Positions 9,103-17,891 of a stretch of DNA of 61,717 nt are shown piece by piece. The position numbers were made by a program, and so were the translations under genes. Below the pieces are notes generated by a model that saw only the letters and a list, made by a program, of their open reading frames with translations, was not told the origin of the DNA and did no database searches. The DNA is taken from positions 686 through 62,402 of the forward strand of contig JAPLRD010000037.1 of the NCBI GenBank assembly GCA_026399375.1. The letters are read 5' to 3'. This stretch comes from Pseudomonadota bacterium. GTDB lineage: Bacteria; Pseudomonadota; Gammaproteobacteria; Burkholderiales; SG8-39. The stretch's first letter is position 1. Every line of letters starts with the position of its first letter.

Positions 9103-9372
9103 ATGGCGAGAATGGTGAAATGCATCAAGCTGGGCCGCGAGGCCGAAGGGCTGGATTTTCCGCCCTACCCGGGTGAGCTGGGCAAGCGCCTCTGGGAAAA
9201 CGTCTCCAAGGAAGCCTGGCAGCAGTGGATCAAGCATCAGACCATGCTAATAAACGAGAACCGGCTCAATCTGGCGGACAGCGCCGCGAGGAAGTATCTG
9301 GCCGAGCAACTGGAGAAGCACTTCTTCGGCGGCGGCGCCGACGCCGCCACAGGCTACGTGCCGCCGAGGTAG
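9103..9372 (+). CDS. YggX-type Fe(II)-trafficking / oxidative damage protection protein
   Basis: The 89-residue protein begins [20 protein letters not shown], with the conserved Cys7 of the YggX family, and continues with the typical [20 protein letters not shown] segment. YggX proteins protect iron-sulfur enzymes from oxidative damage and have been linked to iron handling. It follows the pirin gene by 60 bases, and a TAAAAT-like -10 just upstream suggests its own promoter. A RBS (AGGAG) precedes the ATG. Confidence 0.95.
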   Translation: MARMVKCIKLGREAEGLDFPPYPGELGKRLWENVSKEAWQQWIKHQTMLINENRLNLADSAARKYLAEQLEKHFFGGGADAATGYVPPR

Positions 9373-9414
9373 ATCCAGGCTTAACTGCCTGCGCGAACTA
9401 TCAGCGCCGGTCCG

Positions 9415-10107
9415 TTACAAACCTTCGATGTGTTCCTCTTCCCGCGTGTGCCGGACATCGCGGCCCTCAACCATGTAGACCACGTATTCGGCCATGTTCT
9501 TGGCGTGGTCGCCGATACGCTCGATTGCTTTGGCTACGAACAGGGTTTCCAGGCAGCGGGAAATGGTGCGCGGGTCTTCCATCATGAAGGTGATGAGCTG
9601 GCGCAGTATGGAACGGAATTCGTCGTCCACGCCGCGGTCCTGCTTCACCACCTGCAAGGCCGATGCGACGTCCAGACGGGCGAAGGCGTCCAGCGCCTTG
9701 CGCAGCATGGCCAAAGCGAGGTTGGCGACGTGTTTCAATTCCAGCCGCGGCAAATGCGCGCGCTCGGCCTCGTGTATCAGCTTCGCCATGCGCGCAATCT
9801 TCTCCGCCTCGTCGCCGATGCGCTCGAGGTCCGTAATGGTTTTGATGATGGCCATAACGAGACGCAGATCGCTTGCGGCAGGCTGGCGCCTGGCGATGAT
9901 CTGGCTGCAGCTTTCATCCAGTCCAACTTCCATGGCGTTGACGCGGTGATCGTCCTCAATCACGCGGTCGAGCGCCCCGATGTCGCCGCTGGCCAACCCA
10001 TCCACCGCCTTGACGATCTGCTCCTCAACCAAACCGCCCATTTGCAGCACGCGCGAGCGCACCGCTTCCAGTTCGGCGTCGAACTGCTTGGAAATATGTT
10101 CAGGCAT
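9415..10107 (-). CDS. phoU: Phosphate-specific transport regulator PhoU
   Basis: The 230-residue protein consists of two repeats of the PhoU three-helix motif, with acidic metal-binding patches (DRVIEDDHRVN; ERIGDEAEKIARM; ERIGDHAKNMAEYVVY). PhoU couples the PstSCAB phosphate transporter to the PhoR kinase and keeps the Pho regulon off in high phosphate. It stands alone here, away from any pst genes in the window, and is convergent with the YggX gene across a 42-base gap. Confidence 0.96.
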   Translation of the reverse strand: MPEHISKQFDAELEAVRSRVLQMGGLVEEQIVKAVDGLASGDIGALDRVIEDDHRVNAMEVGLDESCSQIIARRQPAASDLRLVMAIIKTITDLERIGDEAEKIARMAKLIHEAERAHLPRLELKHVANLALAMLRKALDAFARLDVASALQVVKQDRGVDDEFRSILRQLITFMMEDPRTISRCLETLFVAKAIERIGDHAKNMAEYVVYMVEGRDVRHTREEEHIEGL

Positions 10108-10301
10108 TTACCGAGCTCCCATCAAGTGGGAAGGCTAACACGGCTATGTGACAAATTGGTTACCGCCGGACCATTGCAGGTGCCGAAAGCTGTGTTGCAG
10201 GCCGGGCGCAGCCTCACTTCTTTTTGAACGTCCCGCCCCTGCCCGTTCCGGCCGGAAGTAGCGCATCGGCGCCGAACCGATTTCACGAACGCGTCGCAAC
10301 C

Positions 10302-10970
10302 CTATTTCCTTTTGCTCGTCTTGACCCCGGCGGCAGTACCCAACAGCAGAACGTCGGCGCCGCGCATGGCGAACAGCCCGTTGGTGACCACCCCGGTGAT
10401 GTTGTTGATCTCCGCCTCGAGCTCCATCGGCTTGAGGATGTTGAGGTTCCAGACGTCGAGAATGAGGTTGCCGTTGTCGGTGGTGAAACCCTGGCGCAGC
10501 GCCGGTTGCCCGCCCAGCGCGACAAGCTCGCGCGCGACATGGGAACGCGCCATGGGGATCACCTCGACCGGCAGCGGGAATTTCCCCAGGGTTCCGACCA
10601 GTTTTGATTCATCGGCGATGCAGACGAACTGTGTCGCCACTGCGGCGACGATCTTCTCGCGCGTGAGCGCGCCGCCGCCGCCCTTGATCATGGCGAGATG
10701 CTCGGTGATTTCGTCGGCGCCGTCGATATAGACCGGAAGGTCGCTCACGCTGTTCAGATCGACCACGCGGATGCCGTGGGACTTCAGCCGGTCGGCGGTC
10801 TTCTGCGAACTGGCCACGGCGCCGTCTATCCTGTGTTTGATCTTCGCCAGTTCGTCGATGAAAAAATTCGCCGTCGAGCCGCTGCCGACGCCGACGATGG
10901 CGTCCTCGACCACGTATTTGATCGCCTCTTTTGCGACCGCGAGTTTCAGTTCATCCTGCGTCATCGGCAT
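10302..10970 (-). CDS. rpiA: Ribose-5-phosphate isomerase A
   Basis: Interconverts ribose 5-phosphate and ribulose 5-phosphate in the pentose phosphate pathway. The 222 residues contain the phosphate-binding loop [15 protein letters not shown] (about 26-40), the catalytic IDGADEI (about 82-88) and [12 protein letters not shown] (about 95-106). It starts 13 bases after the lpdA stop, so it is probably the last gene of the pyruvate dehydrogenase operon. Confidence 0.97.
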   Translation of the reverse strand: MPMTQDELKLAVAKEAIKYVVEDAIVGVGSGSTANFFIDELAKIKHRIDGAVASSQKTADRLKSHGIRVVDLNSVSDLPVYIDGADEITEHLAMIKGGGGALTREKIVAAVATQFVCIADESKLVGTLGKFPLPVEVIPMARSHVARELVALGGQPALRQGFTTDNGNLILDVWNLNILKPMELEAEINNITGVVTNGLFAMRGADVLLLGTAAGVKTSKRK

Positions 10971-10983
10971 TTGCGTATTCCGC

Positions 10984-12771
10984 TCATGACTTCTTGGGGA
11001 CGTACAAGTCGGTGATGCTGCCCAGCGCCATTTCGGCGGTGAAGAAAGGCGTCTCCGACAGCGTGGGGTGCGGATGGATGGTGAGGCCGATATCTTCCAT
11101 GTCGGCGCCCATTTCCAGCGCCAGCACGAGTTCGGCGATTAGCTCGCCTGCATTGACCCCGACGATGCCGGCACCGAGTATGCGTTTCGAGGCCTTGTCG
11201 TAGAGCAGCTTGGTCACGCCTTCTTCGCGGCCGATCGAAAGCGCCCTGCCGCTGGCGGCCCAGGGAAAGCTGGCTTTGTCGTAACCCAGTCCCTGTTTCT
11301 TCGCGTCGGTTTCGGTCAGTCCCATCCAGGCGACCTCCGGGTCGGTGTAGGCGACTGAAGGTATGGTCATCGGGTCGAAGGCCACCTTGTGTCCGGCAAT
11401 GGTCTCGGCCGCGACCTTGGCCTCGTGCGTCGCCTTGTGCGCGAGCATGGGCTCGCCGCAGACGTCGCCGATCGCGAAAATGTGCGGCACGTTGGTGCGC
11501 TGCTGTTTGTCCACCGGAATATAGCCGCGGGCATCTACGGCGACACCGGCGCGCTCGGCGCCGATGTCGGCTCCGTTTGGACGCCGGCCCACCGCCAGCA
11601 AGACCCGGTTGAACATCTGCTGCTGCGGCTTCACCTCTCCCTCGAACGTGGCGAGCAGGCCTTCTGGCCTGGACTCGAGCTTGGCCACCTTGGTGTTGAG
11701 ATAGATCGCCTCGTAGCGCTTTTCGATGCGCTTGGCGAGCGGACGAATGAGATCGCGGTCGGCGCCGGGGATGAGGCCGTCGGCCATTTCCACCACCGTC
11801 ACCTTGGCGCCCAGCGCGTCGTAGACGCAGGCCATCTCCAGACCGATGATGCCGCCGCCTATCACCAAGAGGCGCCGCGGGATGTCGGCGAGGGCGAGCG
11901 CCCCGGTTGAATCCATCAGGCGTGCATCGTCGTAGGGAAAGCCCGGAATCCGCGCCACGCGGGAGCCGGCGGCGATGATGCAGGCATCGAACGAAATGCG
12001 CCTTACACCCTCGGCCGTTTCCACCGCGATCTGATTGGGCGACTCGAATTTCCCCACGCCCTGCACGGTGGTGACCCTGCGCTGTTTGGCCAGCCCGGCC
12101 AGCCCCTTGGTCAGGCGGCCGACGACGGTTTCCTTCCAGGCGCGCAGTTTGTCGAGATCGATCTTCGGCTTGCCGAATTCGATGCCGGAGTGCGATATCT
12201 CTTCGGCTTCGGTCACCACTTTGGCTGCGTGCAGCAGCGCTTTGGACGGAATGCAGCCGACGTTGAGGCAGACGCCGCCGAGGGTCGCATGGCGTTCGAT
12301 CAGCACAACCTTCTTGCCCAGATCGGCGGCGCGAAAGGCGGCGGTGTAACCGCCGGGCCCGGCGCCCAGCACCAACACTTCGGCATGCATATCGGCGCCG
12401 CCGGTAGCGGGAGCCGCGGCCGGTATAGGGGCCGCGGGTATCGCCGTGGCCGTGCCGGCACCGCTTTGCGCGGCCGTATCCGGGGAACCCGCGGTTGCGG
12501 CCGGTTGCGCGGCGGGTGTGCTTGCCGCCGCGCCGGCCTCGAGCAGCATGATCAGCGTGCCCTCCGAGACCTTGTCGCCGATCTTCAGCTTGACCTCCCG
12601 CACCACGCCCGCAGAGGGCGAAGGAATCTCCATCGTCGCCTTGTCCGATTCCACGGTGATGAGCGAAGTTTCTTTTTCTACCGTGTCGCCCGGCTTGACC
12701 AGGACCTCGATGACATCGATGTCCTTGAAGTCGCCGATGTCCGGGACTTTGATCTCGACCGTGTCGTTCAT
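10984..12771 (-). CDS. lpdA: Dihydrolipoyl dehydrogenase (E3) with N-terminal lipoyl domain
   Basis: E3 of the pyruvate dehydrogenase complex; reoxidises dihydrolipoamide with FAD and NAD+. The 595-residue protein has an N-terminal lipoyl domain (1-80, lipoyl Lys in [11 protein letters not shown]), an Ala/Pro-rich linker (80-130), and the flavoprotein core with [17 protein letters not shown] and the redox disulfide CLNVGC. The C-terminal dimer domain carries HPHPTLSE. Its lipoyl domain closely resembles that of AceF next door. The start overlaps the bph stop by four bases. Confidence 0.97.
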   Translation of the reverse strand: MNDTVEIKVPDIGDFKDIDVIEVLVKPGDTVEKETSLITVESDKATMEIPSPSAGVVREVKLKIGDKVSEGTLIMLLEAGAAASTPAAQPAATAGSPDTAAQSGAGTATAIPAAPIPAAAPATGGADMHAEVLVLGAGPGGYTAAFRAADLGKKVVLIERHATLGGVCLNVGCIPSKALLHAAKVVTEAEEISHSGIEFGKPKIDLDKLRAWKETVVGRLTKGLAGLAKQRRVTTVQGVGKFESPNQIAVETAEGVRRISFDACIIAAGSRVARIPGFPYDDARLMDSTGALALADIPRRLLVIGGGIIGLEMACVYDALGAKVTVVEMADGLIPGADRDLIRPLAKRIEKRYEAIYLNTKVAKLESRPEGLLATFEGEVKPQQQMFNRVLLAVGRRPNGADIGAERAGVAVDARGYIPVDKQQRTNVPHIFAIGDVCGEPMLAHKATHEAKVAAETIAGHKVAFDPMTIPSVAYTDPEVAWMGLTETDAKKQGLGYDKASFPWAASGRALSIGREEGVTKLLYDKASKRILGAGIVGVNAGELIAELVLALEMGADMEDIGLTIHPHPTLSETPFFTAEMALGSITDLYVPKKS

Positions 12772-13346
12772 GCGACTCCCCGCTTCAGTTTGATCGTGTG
12801 CACTTCGTAGGGCGCGGCCGAACTCTTGTCGAATTCGATGCCTGCTGCGACACCGGCGCGCGCCACCTCGGCCGCGGATCTTGCGCGGCCGTAGCCGGCG
12901 TACATCGCGCCGAGGGCAAAATTGCGTCCCGAGCCTGCGGCCCAGAAGCGGTCATAGTCGAACACCTCGCGATAGGAGTACACGCCGTAGATGCCGCTGT
13001 TGTTGGCTATGAGGGCGGTGATCTGCGAGGATTCGTAGGGATCGTCGTCTTCCTCTTTCGGGTTGAGGAAGCACTTTTCCTTCAGGATAGGGTGAACCTT
13101 GCGGAAGGTTTCGAAAATTTCGGCGCGGCTGCCCAGCTTGAGCTCCTTCATCTCGGCAAAAATGTTCTCCAGCACCAGGTGGTGCGCCGAACTGCCGCAG
13201 ACGGCGATCCACGAGCCGTGGAAATGCAGGATCTTGTCGTGCGCACGCTTGTAGGGATGCGCCAGGCGCGTGTCGCCGAAAGTGGTGAGCGTGTCCGCGC
13301 CTATCGCCACCTGGCCGTTCTTCTTCGCGATTACGATGGTGGTCAT
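12768..13346 (-). CDS. Betaproteobacterial proteasome homologue (BPH), HslV-like Ntn protease
   Basis: The 192-residue protein begins MTTIVIAKKNGQVAIGADT, so removal of Met exposes a catalytic Thr1 followed by the GAD (Asp17) motif shared by HslV and proteasome beta subunits. A short insertion shifts the expected catalytic Lys to the AHDKI segment (about residue 37). The sequence differs from canonical HslV (TTIVSVRRGG) and fits the BPH family described from Thiobacillus and Cupriavidus, which forms double rings. No hslU or other ATPase is adjacent. It sits inside the PDH operon, between aceF and lpdA. Confidence 0.82.
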   Translation of the reverse strand: MTTIVIAKKNGQVAIGADTLTTFGDTRLAHPYKRAHDKILHFHGSWIAVCGSSAHHLVLENIFAEMKELKLGSRAEIFETFRKVHPILKEKCFLNPKEEDDDPYESSQITALIANNSGIYGVYSYREVFDYDRFWAAGSGRNFALGAMYAGYGRARSAAEVARAGVAAGIEFDKSSAAPYEVHTIKLKRGVA

Positions 13347-13404
13347 TTCACGGCGGAGAGGCGGCTGGGGCAGCGAACGCGGGCCCCGCGACTCCCCTCC
13401 CTCC

Positions 13405-14721
13405 TTACAGTAATGAACGGCGTATATCGGACAGCACCGACGCCAGATAGGACGTGAAGCGCGCCGCCGCGGCGCCGTCGATGACGCGGTGATCGTAGGA
13501 CAGCGACAGCGGCAGCATCAGCCGCGGCATGAACTGGCCGGCTCCATCTTTTGCGCCGATCCACACCGGACGCATCGCCGACCGGGACACGCCGAGAATG
13601 GCGACTTCGGGGGCGTTGATGATGGGCGTGAACGCCGAGCCGCCTATGCCGCCGAGGCTGGAGATGCTGAAGGTTCCGCCCTGCATGTCGGCCGGCTTGA
13701 GTTTCTTGTCGCGCGCGAGCTTGGACACTTCCGCGAGTTCGCGCGCCAGGTCGTAGACGCCTTTCCGGTCGGCGTCGCGTATCACCGGCACCACCAGGCC
13801 GTCTGGCGTGTCCACCGCCACGCCGATGTGGAAATAACGCTTCAGCACCAGGTTTTCGCCCCCGCGCTCGAGCGAGGCATTGAACTCCGGAAACTGGCGC
13901 AACGCCGTGATGCAGGCCTTGATCAGGAAGGCGAGCATGGTGAGTTTGAAGCCCTGTTTTTCGCTCGCCGCGCCGCTTTCCTTGCGGAACGCTTCGAGCT
14001 CGGTGATGTCGGCTTCGTCGAACTGCGTGACATGCGGTATGGAAATCCAGTTGCGGTGCAGGTTCGCGCCGGAGAGCCGCTTGATGCGCGACAGCGGCTT
14101 CAGTTCGACCGGGCCGAATTTGGCAAAATCTACCTGCGGCCATTCCGGCAGATTGAAGGGCGCGCCGCCGGACGGGGCCGCCGCAACGCCCGCTGCCGGC
14201 GCCCGGGTCATCACGCCCTTGACGAAGGCCTGCACGTCTTCCTGTGTGATGCGGCCCTTGGGTCCGGAACCCGGCACCTTGGACAGGTCCGCGCCGAGTT
14301 CGCGCGCAAATTTTCGCACCGAGGGGCTGGCATGAGGTTTGGATGCAAGTACTTCCGCGACGAGCTCGTGCGGCACCGGCGCGGGCTTGTGAACCGGCAC
14401 GGCCGCGGGTTCGGCTGCAGGCGCGGGTGGTGCGGATGTCTCTGCAGCCTTGGATGGTGGTGCTGCGGGCGCCTCGCCTGCGCCGGCTTCCAGCAGCAGG
14501 ATCATGCTGCCTTCGGCGACCTTGTCGCCCAGCTTGACCCTGAGCTCTTTCACCACGCCCGCGGCGGGCGATGGAATTTCCATTGTCGCCTTGTCCGATT
14601 CGACGGTGATCAGCGAGGTCTCCTTGGCCACCGTATCGCCCGGCTTGACCAGGACCTCGATGACATCGACCTCCTTGAAATCGCCGATGTCGGGGACTTT
14701 GACTTCCGTAATGCTGGACAT
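13405..14721 (-). CDS. aceF: Dihydrolipoamide acetyltransferase (E2) of pyruvate dehydrogenase
   Basis: Core of the PDH complex; transfers the acetyl group from lipoamide to CoA. The 438-residue protein has one lipoyl domain (1-80, Lys in [11 protein letters not shown]), an Ala/Pro linker, a peripheral-subunit-binding domain (about 130-165, SPSVRKFARELGADLSKV) and a catalytic domain ending with the active-site SYDHRVIDGA. A single lipoyl domain contrasts with three in E. coli AceF, but E3 here carries a second one. It lies 11 bases downstream of aceE. Confidence 0.97.
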   Translation of the reverse strand: MSSITEVKVPDIGDFKEVDVIEVLVKPGDTVAKETSLITVESDKATMEIPSPAAGVVKELRVKLGDKVAEGSMILLLEAGAGEAPAAPPSKAAETSAPPAPAAEPAAVPVHKPAPVPHELVAEVLASKPHASPSVRKFARELGADLSKVPGSGPKGRITQEDVQAFVKGVMTRAPAAGVAAAPSGGAPFNLPEWPQVDFAKFGPVELKPLSRIKRLSGANLHRNWISIPHVTQFDEADITELEAFRKESGAASEKQGFKLTMLAFLIKACITALRQFPEFNASLERGGENLVLKRYFHIGVAVDTPDGLVVPVIRDADRKGVYDLARELAEVSKLARDKKLKPADMQGGTFSISSLGGIGGSAFTPIINAPEVAILGVSRSAMRPVWIGAKDGAGQFMPRLMLPLSLSYDHRVIDGAAAARFTSYLASVLSDIRRSLL

Positions 14722-14732
14722 GGTTGTTCCTT

Positions 14733-17435
14733 TTACACCGCAACCGGATTGGGCTTGTTCGGGTCGATGCCGTATTTCTTCAGAGCTGCCGCCACCACCG
14801 TTGCCTTGATATCACCCTGATCGGCGAGCGCCTTCAGCGCGGCCACTGCGATCCAGTGGCGGTCCACCTCGAAGAAGTCGCGCAGCCGTTCACGCGTGTC
14901 CGAGCGGCCGAAGCCGTCCGTGCCGAGAACCCGGTACGCCCTGCCTTTGGGCATGAAAGGGCGGATCTGTTCGGCGAAGCTCTTCATGTAGTCGCTGGAC
15001 GCGATCACCGGACCTGGATTGGCCTTGAGGTTTTTCTCAACCCAGGATTCGCGCGGCGCTTCGGCCGGATGCAGCAGGTTCCAGCGCTCGCAGTCCAGAC
15101 CTTCGCGGCGCAGCTCGGTGAAACTGGTGCAGCTCCAGATATCGGCGCTCACGTCCCAGTCTTGCTCCAGCAGTTCGCCCGCGGCGATGACTTCGCGCAG
15201 GATGGTGCCCGAACCCAGCAGCTGCGCCCTGAGGAGGGCCTTGTCGCCCGCCTTGGTTTTGGGTTTGGCGCCGGACTTGAACAGATACATCCCTTTGAGT
15301 ATGCCTTCCTCCGCCCCTTCGGGAAGGCCGGGGTGCGTGTAGTTCTCGTTCATCACGGTGACGTAGTAGTACACGTCTTCCTGGTTGGTCACCATGCGCT
15401 TCAGGCCGTCATGGATGATCAGCGCGAGTTCGTAGCCGAATGTCGGGTCGTAGGAGACGCAATTCGGTATCACGGAGGAAAGGACGTGCGAGTGACCGTC
15501 TTCGTGTTGCAAGCCTTCGCCGTTCAGCGTCGTGCGCCCGGCGGTGCCGCCGAGGAGGAAGCCGCGCGCGCGCTGGTCACCCGCCGCCCATGCCAGATCG
15601 CCGATGCGCTGCAGTCCGAACATGGAATAGAAAATGTAGAACGGGATGCTGACCACGTTGGTCGTGCTGTAGGAGGTGGCGGCGGCGATCCAGGAGCAGA
15701 ATGCGCCCGCCTCGTTGATCCCTTCCTCCAGGATCTGGCCGGCCTTGTCTTCGCGATAGTAGGTCACCTGGTCGCGGTCGACTGGCGTGTACTTCTGACC
15801 CTCGCGCGAATAGATGCCGAGCTGGCGGAACATGCCTTCCATGCCGAAGGTGCGCGCTTCGTCCGGAACGATGGGCACGATGTGCTTGCCCAGGCTCTTG
15901 TCGCGCAGCAGCGCGTTGAGGATGCGCACGAACGCCATGGTGGTGGATATTTCGCGATCTGTGGCTTTCAGCACCGCATCCAGCGCGGACAGCGGCGGCA
16001 CTTCCGGAACCGCGTCGGCTTTGCGCCGGCGGCTCGGTAGGTAGCCGCCCAGTGCCTGGCGGCGCTCATGCAGGTATTTCATCTCCGGCGAATCGGCCGG
16101 CGGAACGTAGAACGGCAGTTCCTCCAGCTTGTCGTCCGGGATCGGGATGTTGAAGCGGTCGCGGAACTGGCGGATGGAGTCGATGTCCATTTTCTTCTGC
16201 TGATGGGTGGCCATCTTGCCTTCGCCAATCTTGCCCATGCCGAATCCCTTGACCGTCTTGGCCAGGATCACCGTGGGCTGGCCCTTGTGCTTTGTGGCGG
16301 CGGCATAAGCGGCGTAAATCTTGTGCGGATCGTGGCCGCCGCGGTTGAGACGCCAGATGTCGGCGTCGGTCAGGCGCGACACCATCTCCAGCAGTCTTGG
16401 ATCTTTTCCAAAAAAATGTTTTCGGACGAAGGCGCCGTCGTTGGCTTTGAAGTTCTGGTATTCGCCGTCTACCGTTTCTTCCATGACGCGCAACAATATT
16501 CCGTCCTTGTCGCGCGCGAGCAGCGGGTCCCAGTACGAACCCCAGATCAGTTTGATCACGTTCCAGTCCGAGCCGCGAAAGTCGCCCTCAAGCTCCTGGA
16601 TGATCTTGCCGTTGCCTCGCACCGGGCCGTCCAGGCGCTGCAGGTTGCAGTTGATGACGAATATCAGATTGTCGAGCTTCTCGCGCGCGGCCATGGAAAT
16701 GGCGCCCAGCGATTCCGGCTCGTCGGTTTCGCCGTCTCCGAGAAACGCCCATACCTTGCGGTTCTCGGTATTGGCCAGGCCGCGCGCGTGCAGGTACTTC
16801 AGGTAGCGCGCCTGATAGATCGCCTGGATCGGACCCAAACCCATGGACACGGTGGGGAATTGCCAGAAGTCCGGCATCAACCAGGGGTGTGGGTAGGATG
16901 TGACGCCCTTGCCGTCGACGTCGCGGCGGAAATTGACCAGCTGCGCCTCTTTGAGGCGTCCTTCGAGCAGGGCGCGCGCGTAGACTCCGGGGGCGGAATG
17001 ACCCTGGAAATAGATCAGATCGCCGCCGTGTTCGGCGCTGGGGGCATGCCAGAAATGATTGAAGCCGATGCCGAACAGGGTGCCCACCGAGGCGAAGCTG
17101 GCGATGTGGCCCCCCAGGTCGCCTTCGACGCTGTTTGCTTTGGCCACCATGATCATCGCGTTCCAGCGGCAGTATGCGCGGATTCGATCCTCCAGCGCCG
17201 CATCGCCCGGCGAACGCTCTTCCATGTGCGGCGGAATGGTATTGAGATAAGCGGTCTGCGCCTTGTACGGCAGGTACGCGCCCGAGCGCCGCGCCTTGTC
17301 GACCATTTTTTCCAGCAGGTAGTGGGCGCGCTCCGCACCCTCCCGCTCCATGACCGCCTCGAGCGCATCCAGCCACTCCTGGGTTTCCAGGGAATCGGGA
17401 TCATTGGCTGCGGGAAATTCGGGAACGGCTGACAT
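14733..17435 (-). CDS. aceE: Pyruvate dehydrogenase E1 component (homodimeric)
   Basis: Thiamine-diphosphate enzyme that decarboxylates pyruvate and acetylates E2. The 900-residue length is normal for homodimeric E1. Family segments include FASVGTLFGIGFNHFWHA, the ThDP-binding FLGDGETDEPES ... FVINCNLQRLDGPVRGN, and PFMPKGRAYRVLGTDGFGRSD near the C-terminus. The frame stays open 577 codons upstream by chance, but MSAVPEFPAANDPDS at 17435 follows a clear AAGGAG ribosome site and is the expected start. First gene of the operon aceE-aceF-bph-lpdA-rpiA. Confidence 0.97.
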   Translation of the reverse strand: MSAVPEFPAANDPDSLETQEWLDALEAVMEREGAERAHYLLEKMVDKARRSGAYLPYKAQTAYLNTIPPHMEERSPGDAALEDRIRAYCRWNAMIMVAKANSVEGDLGGHIASFASVGTLFGIGFNHFWHAPSAEHGGDLIYFQGHSAPGVYARALLEGRLKEAQLVNFRRDVDGKGVTSYPHPWLMPDFWQFPTVSMGLGPIQAIYQARYLKYLHARGLANTENRKVWAFLGDGETDEPESLGAISMAAREKLDNLIFVINCNLQRLDGPVRGNGKIIQELEGDFRGSDWNVIKLIWGSYWDPLLARDKDGILLRVMEETVDGEYQNFKANDGAFVRKHFFGKDPRLLEMVSRLTDADIWRLNRGGHDPHKIYAAYAAATKHKGQPTVILAKTVKGFGMGKIGEGKMATHQQKKMDIDSIRQFRDRFNIPIPDDKLEELPFYVPPADSPEMKYLHERRQALGGYLPSRRRKADAVPEVPPLSALDAVLKATDREISTTMAFVRILNALLRDKSLGKHIVPIVPDEARTFGMEGMFRQLGIYSREGQKYTPVDRDQVTYYREDKAGQILEEGINEAGAFCSWIAAATSYSTTNVVSIPFYIFYSMFGLQRIGDLAWAAGDQRARGFLLGGTAGRTTLNGEGLQHEDGHSHVLSSVIPNCVSYDPTFGYELALIIHDGLKRMVTNQEDVYYYVTVMNENYTHPGLPEGAEEGILKGMYLFKSGAKPKTKAGDKALLRAQLLGSGTILREVIAAGELLEQDWDVSADIWSCTSFTELRREGLDCERWNLLHPAEAPRESWVEKNLKANPGPVIASSDYMKSFAEQIRPFMPKGRAYRVLGTDGFGRSDTRERLRDFFEVDRHWIAVAALKALADQGDIKATVVAAALKKYGIDPNKPNPVAV

Positions 17436-17643
17436 GGAGACTCCTTCTTTACTGCGGCGAATATGATGATGCGTGCCAGCGGTCGGATAGGCTGCGGGCG
17501 AATCGGAAACTTGTGCCGCGCGCAGTCCGCTTGACATCCGGATTACACAAGTCTGCGCATTATTATACATACAGCAGATTTGAGCACGCGCCGGGCGGCA
17601 CGTGCCTGCGCCGGCGGGCGCGCCCTGCGCGGAATTCCGGCGC
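17436..17643 (-). promoter_or_regulatory. aceE leader with candidate -10 box
   Basis: No gene is seen here. Reading toward aceE, a perfect TATAAT occurs at 17562-17567 on the minus strand, with no good -35 at normal spacing. If used, it gives a leader of about 120 bases before the aceE start. On the plus strand a TTGACA at 17531-17536 has no matching -10. The region may hold operators for a pyruvate-responsive regulator, but none is recognisable by eye. Confidence 0.35.
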
Positions 17644-17750
17644 AAAAAAAGCCGGGGCACGGGCCCCGGCGCAAGGAGGAGACAAGCTGAGCAAAACAGA
17701 AGCTGGGAATACCAACGATACAGCCTCTGTGGACGATTGTAGGTGCCGCT
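17644..17750 (-). ncRNA. Candidate small RNA with anti-Shine-Dalgarno segment and intrinsic terminator
   Basis: Read on the minus strand, this has small-RNA architecture. A 9-bp hairpin (17729-17721 with 17705-17697) contains one G-U pair that works only in the minus-strand RNA. A single-stranded stretch carries GTCTCCTCCTT (17683-17673), complementary to Shine-Dalgarno sequences. A strong terminator stem GCCGGGGC/GCCCCGGC (17651-17670) is followed by seven T residues. No open frame ends at this terminator. The 5' end is unknown; no convincing promoter was found. It may belong to the anti-SD toxic small RNAs reported from Betaproteobacteria, an identity stated from memory. Confidence 0.6.
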
Positions 17751-17891
17751 ACGGCCGGCGGGTATAAGGACAAACCCCAATAGCCGCCTCAGGGCACGCT
17801 GGCATGATCCGTCCAAGGTTGCAGAGCGCTGCCGTGCTAGCATTATCCGTTCCGAATTCTCATATTCTTCGCCCGCATCCACCACGACCCC

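Noticed and set aside
12768-13346. Calling this gene canonical hslV
   Set aside because: The N-terminal sequence and the small insertion before the catalytic Lys differ from HslV, and no hslU is adjacent; BPH fits better.
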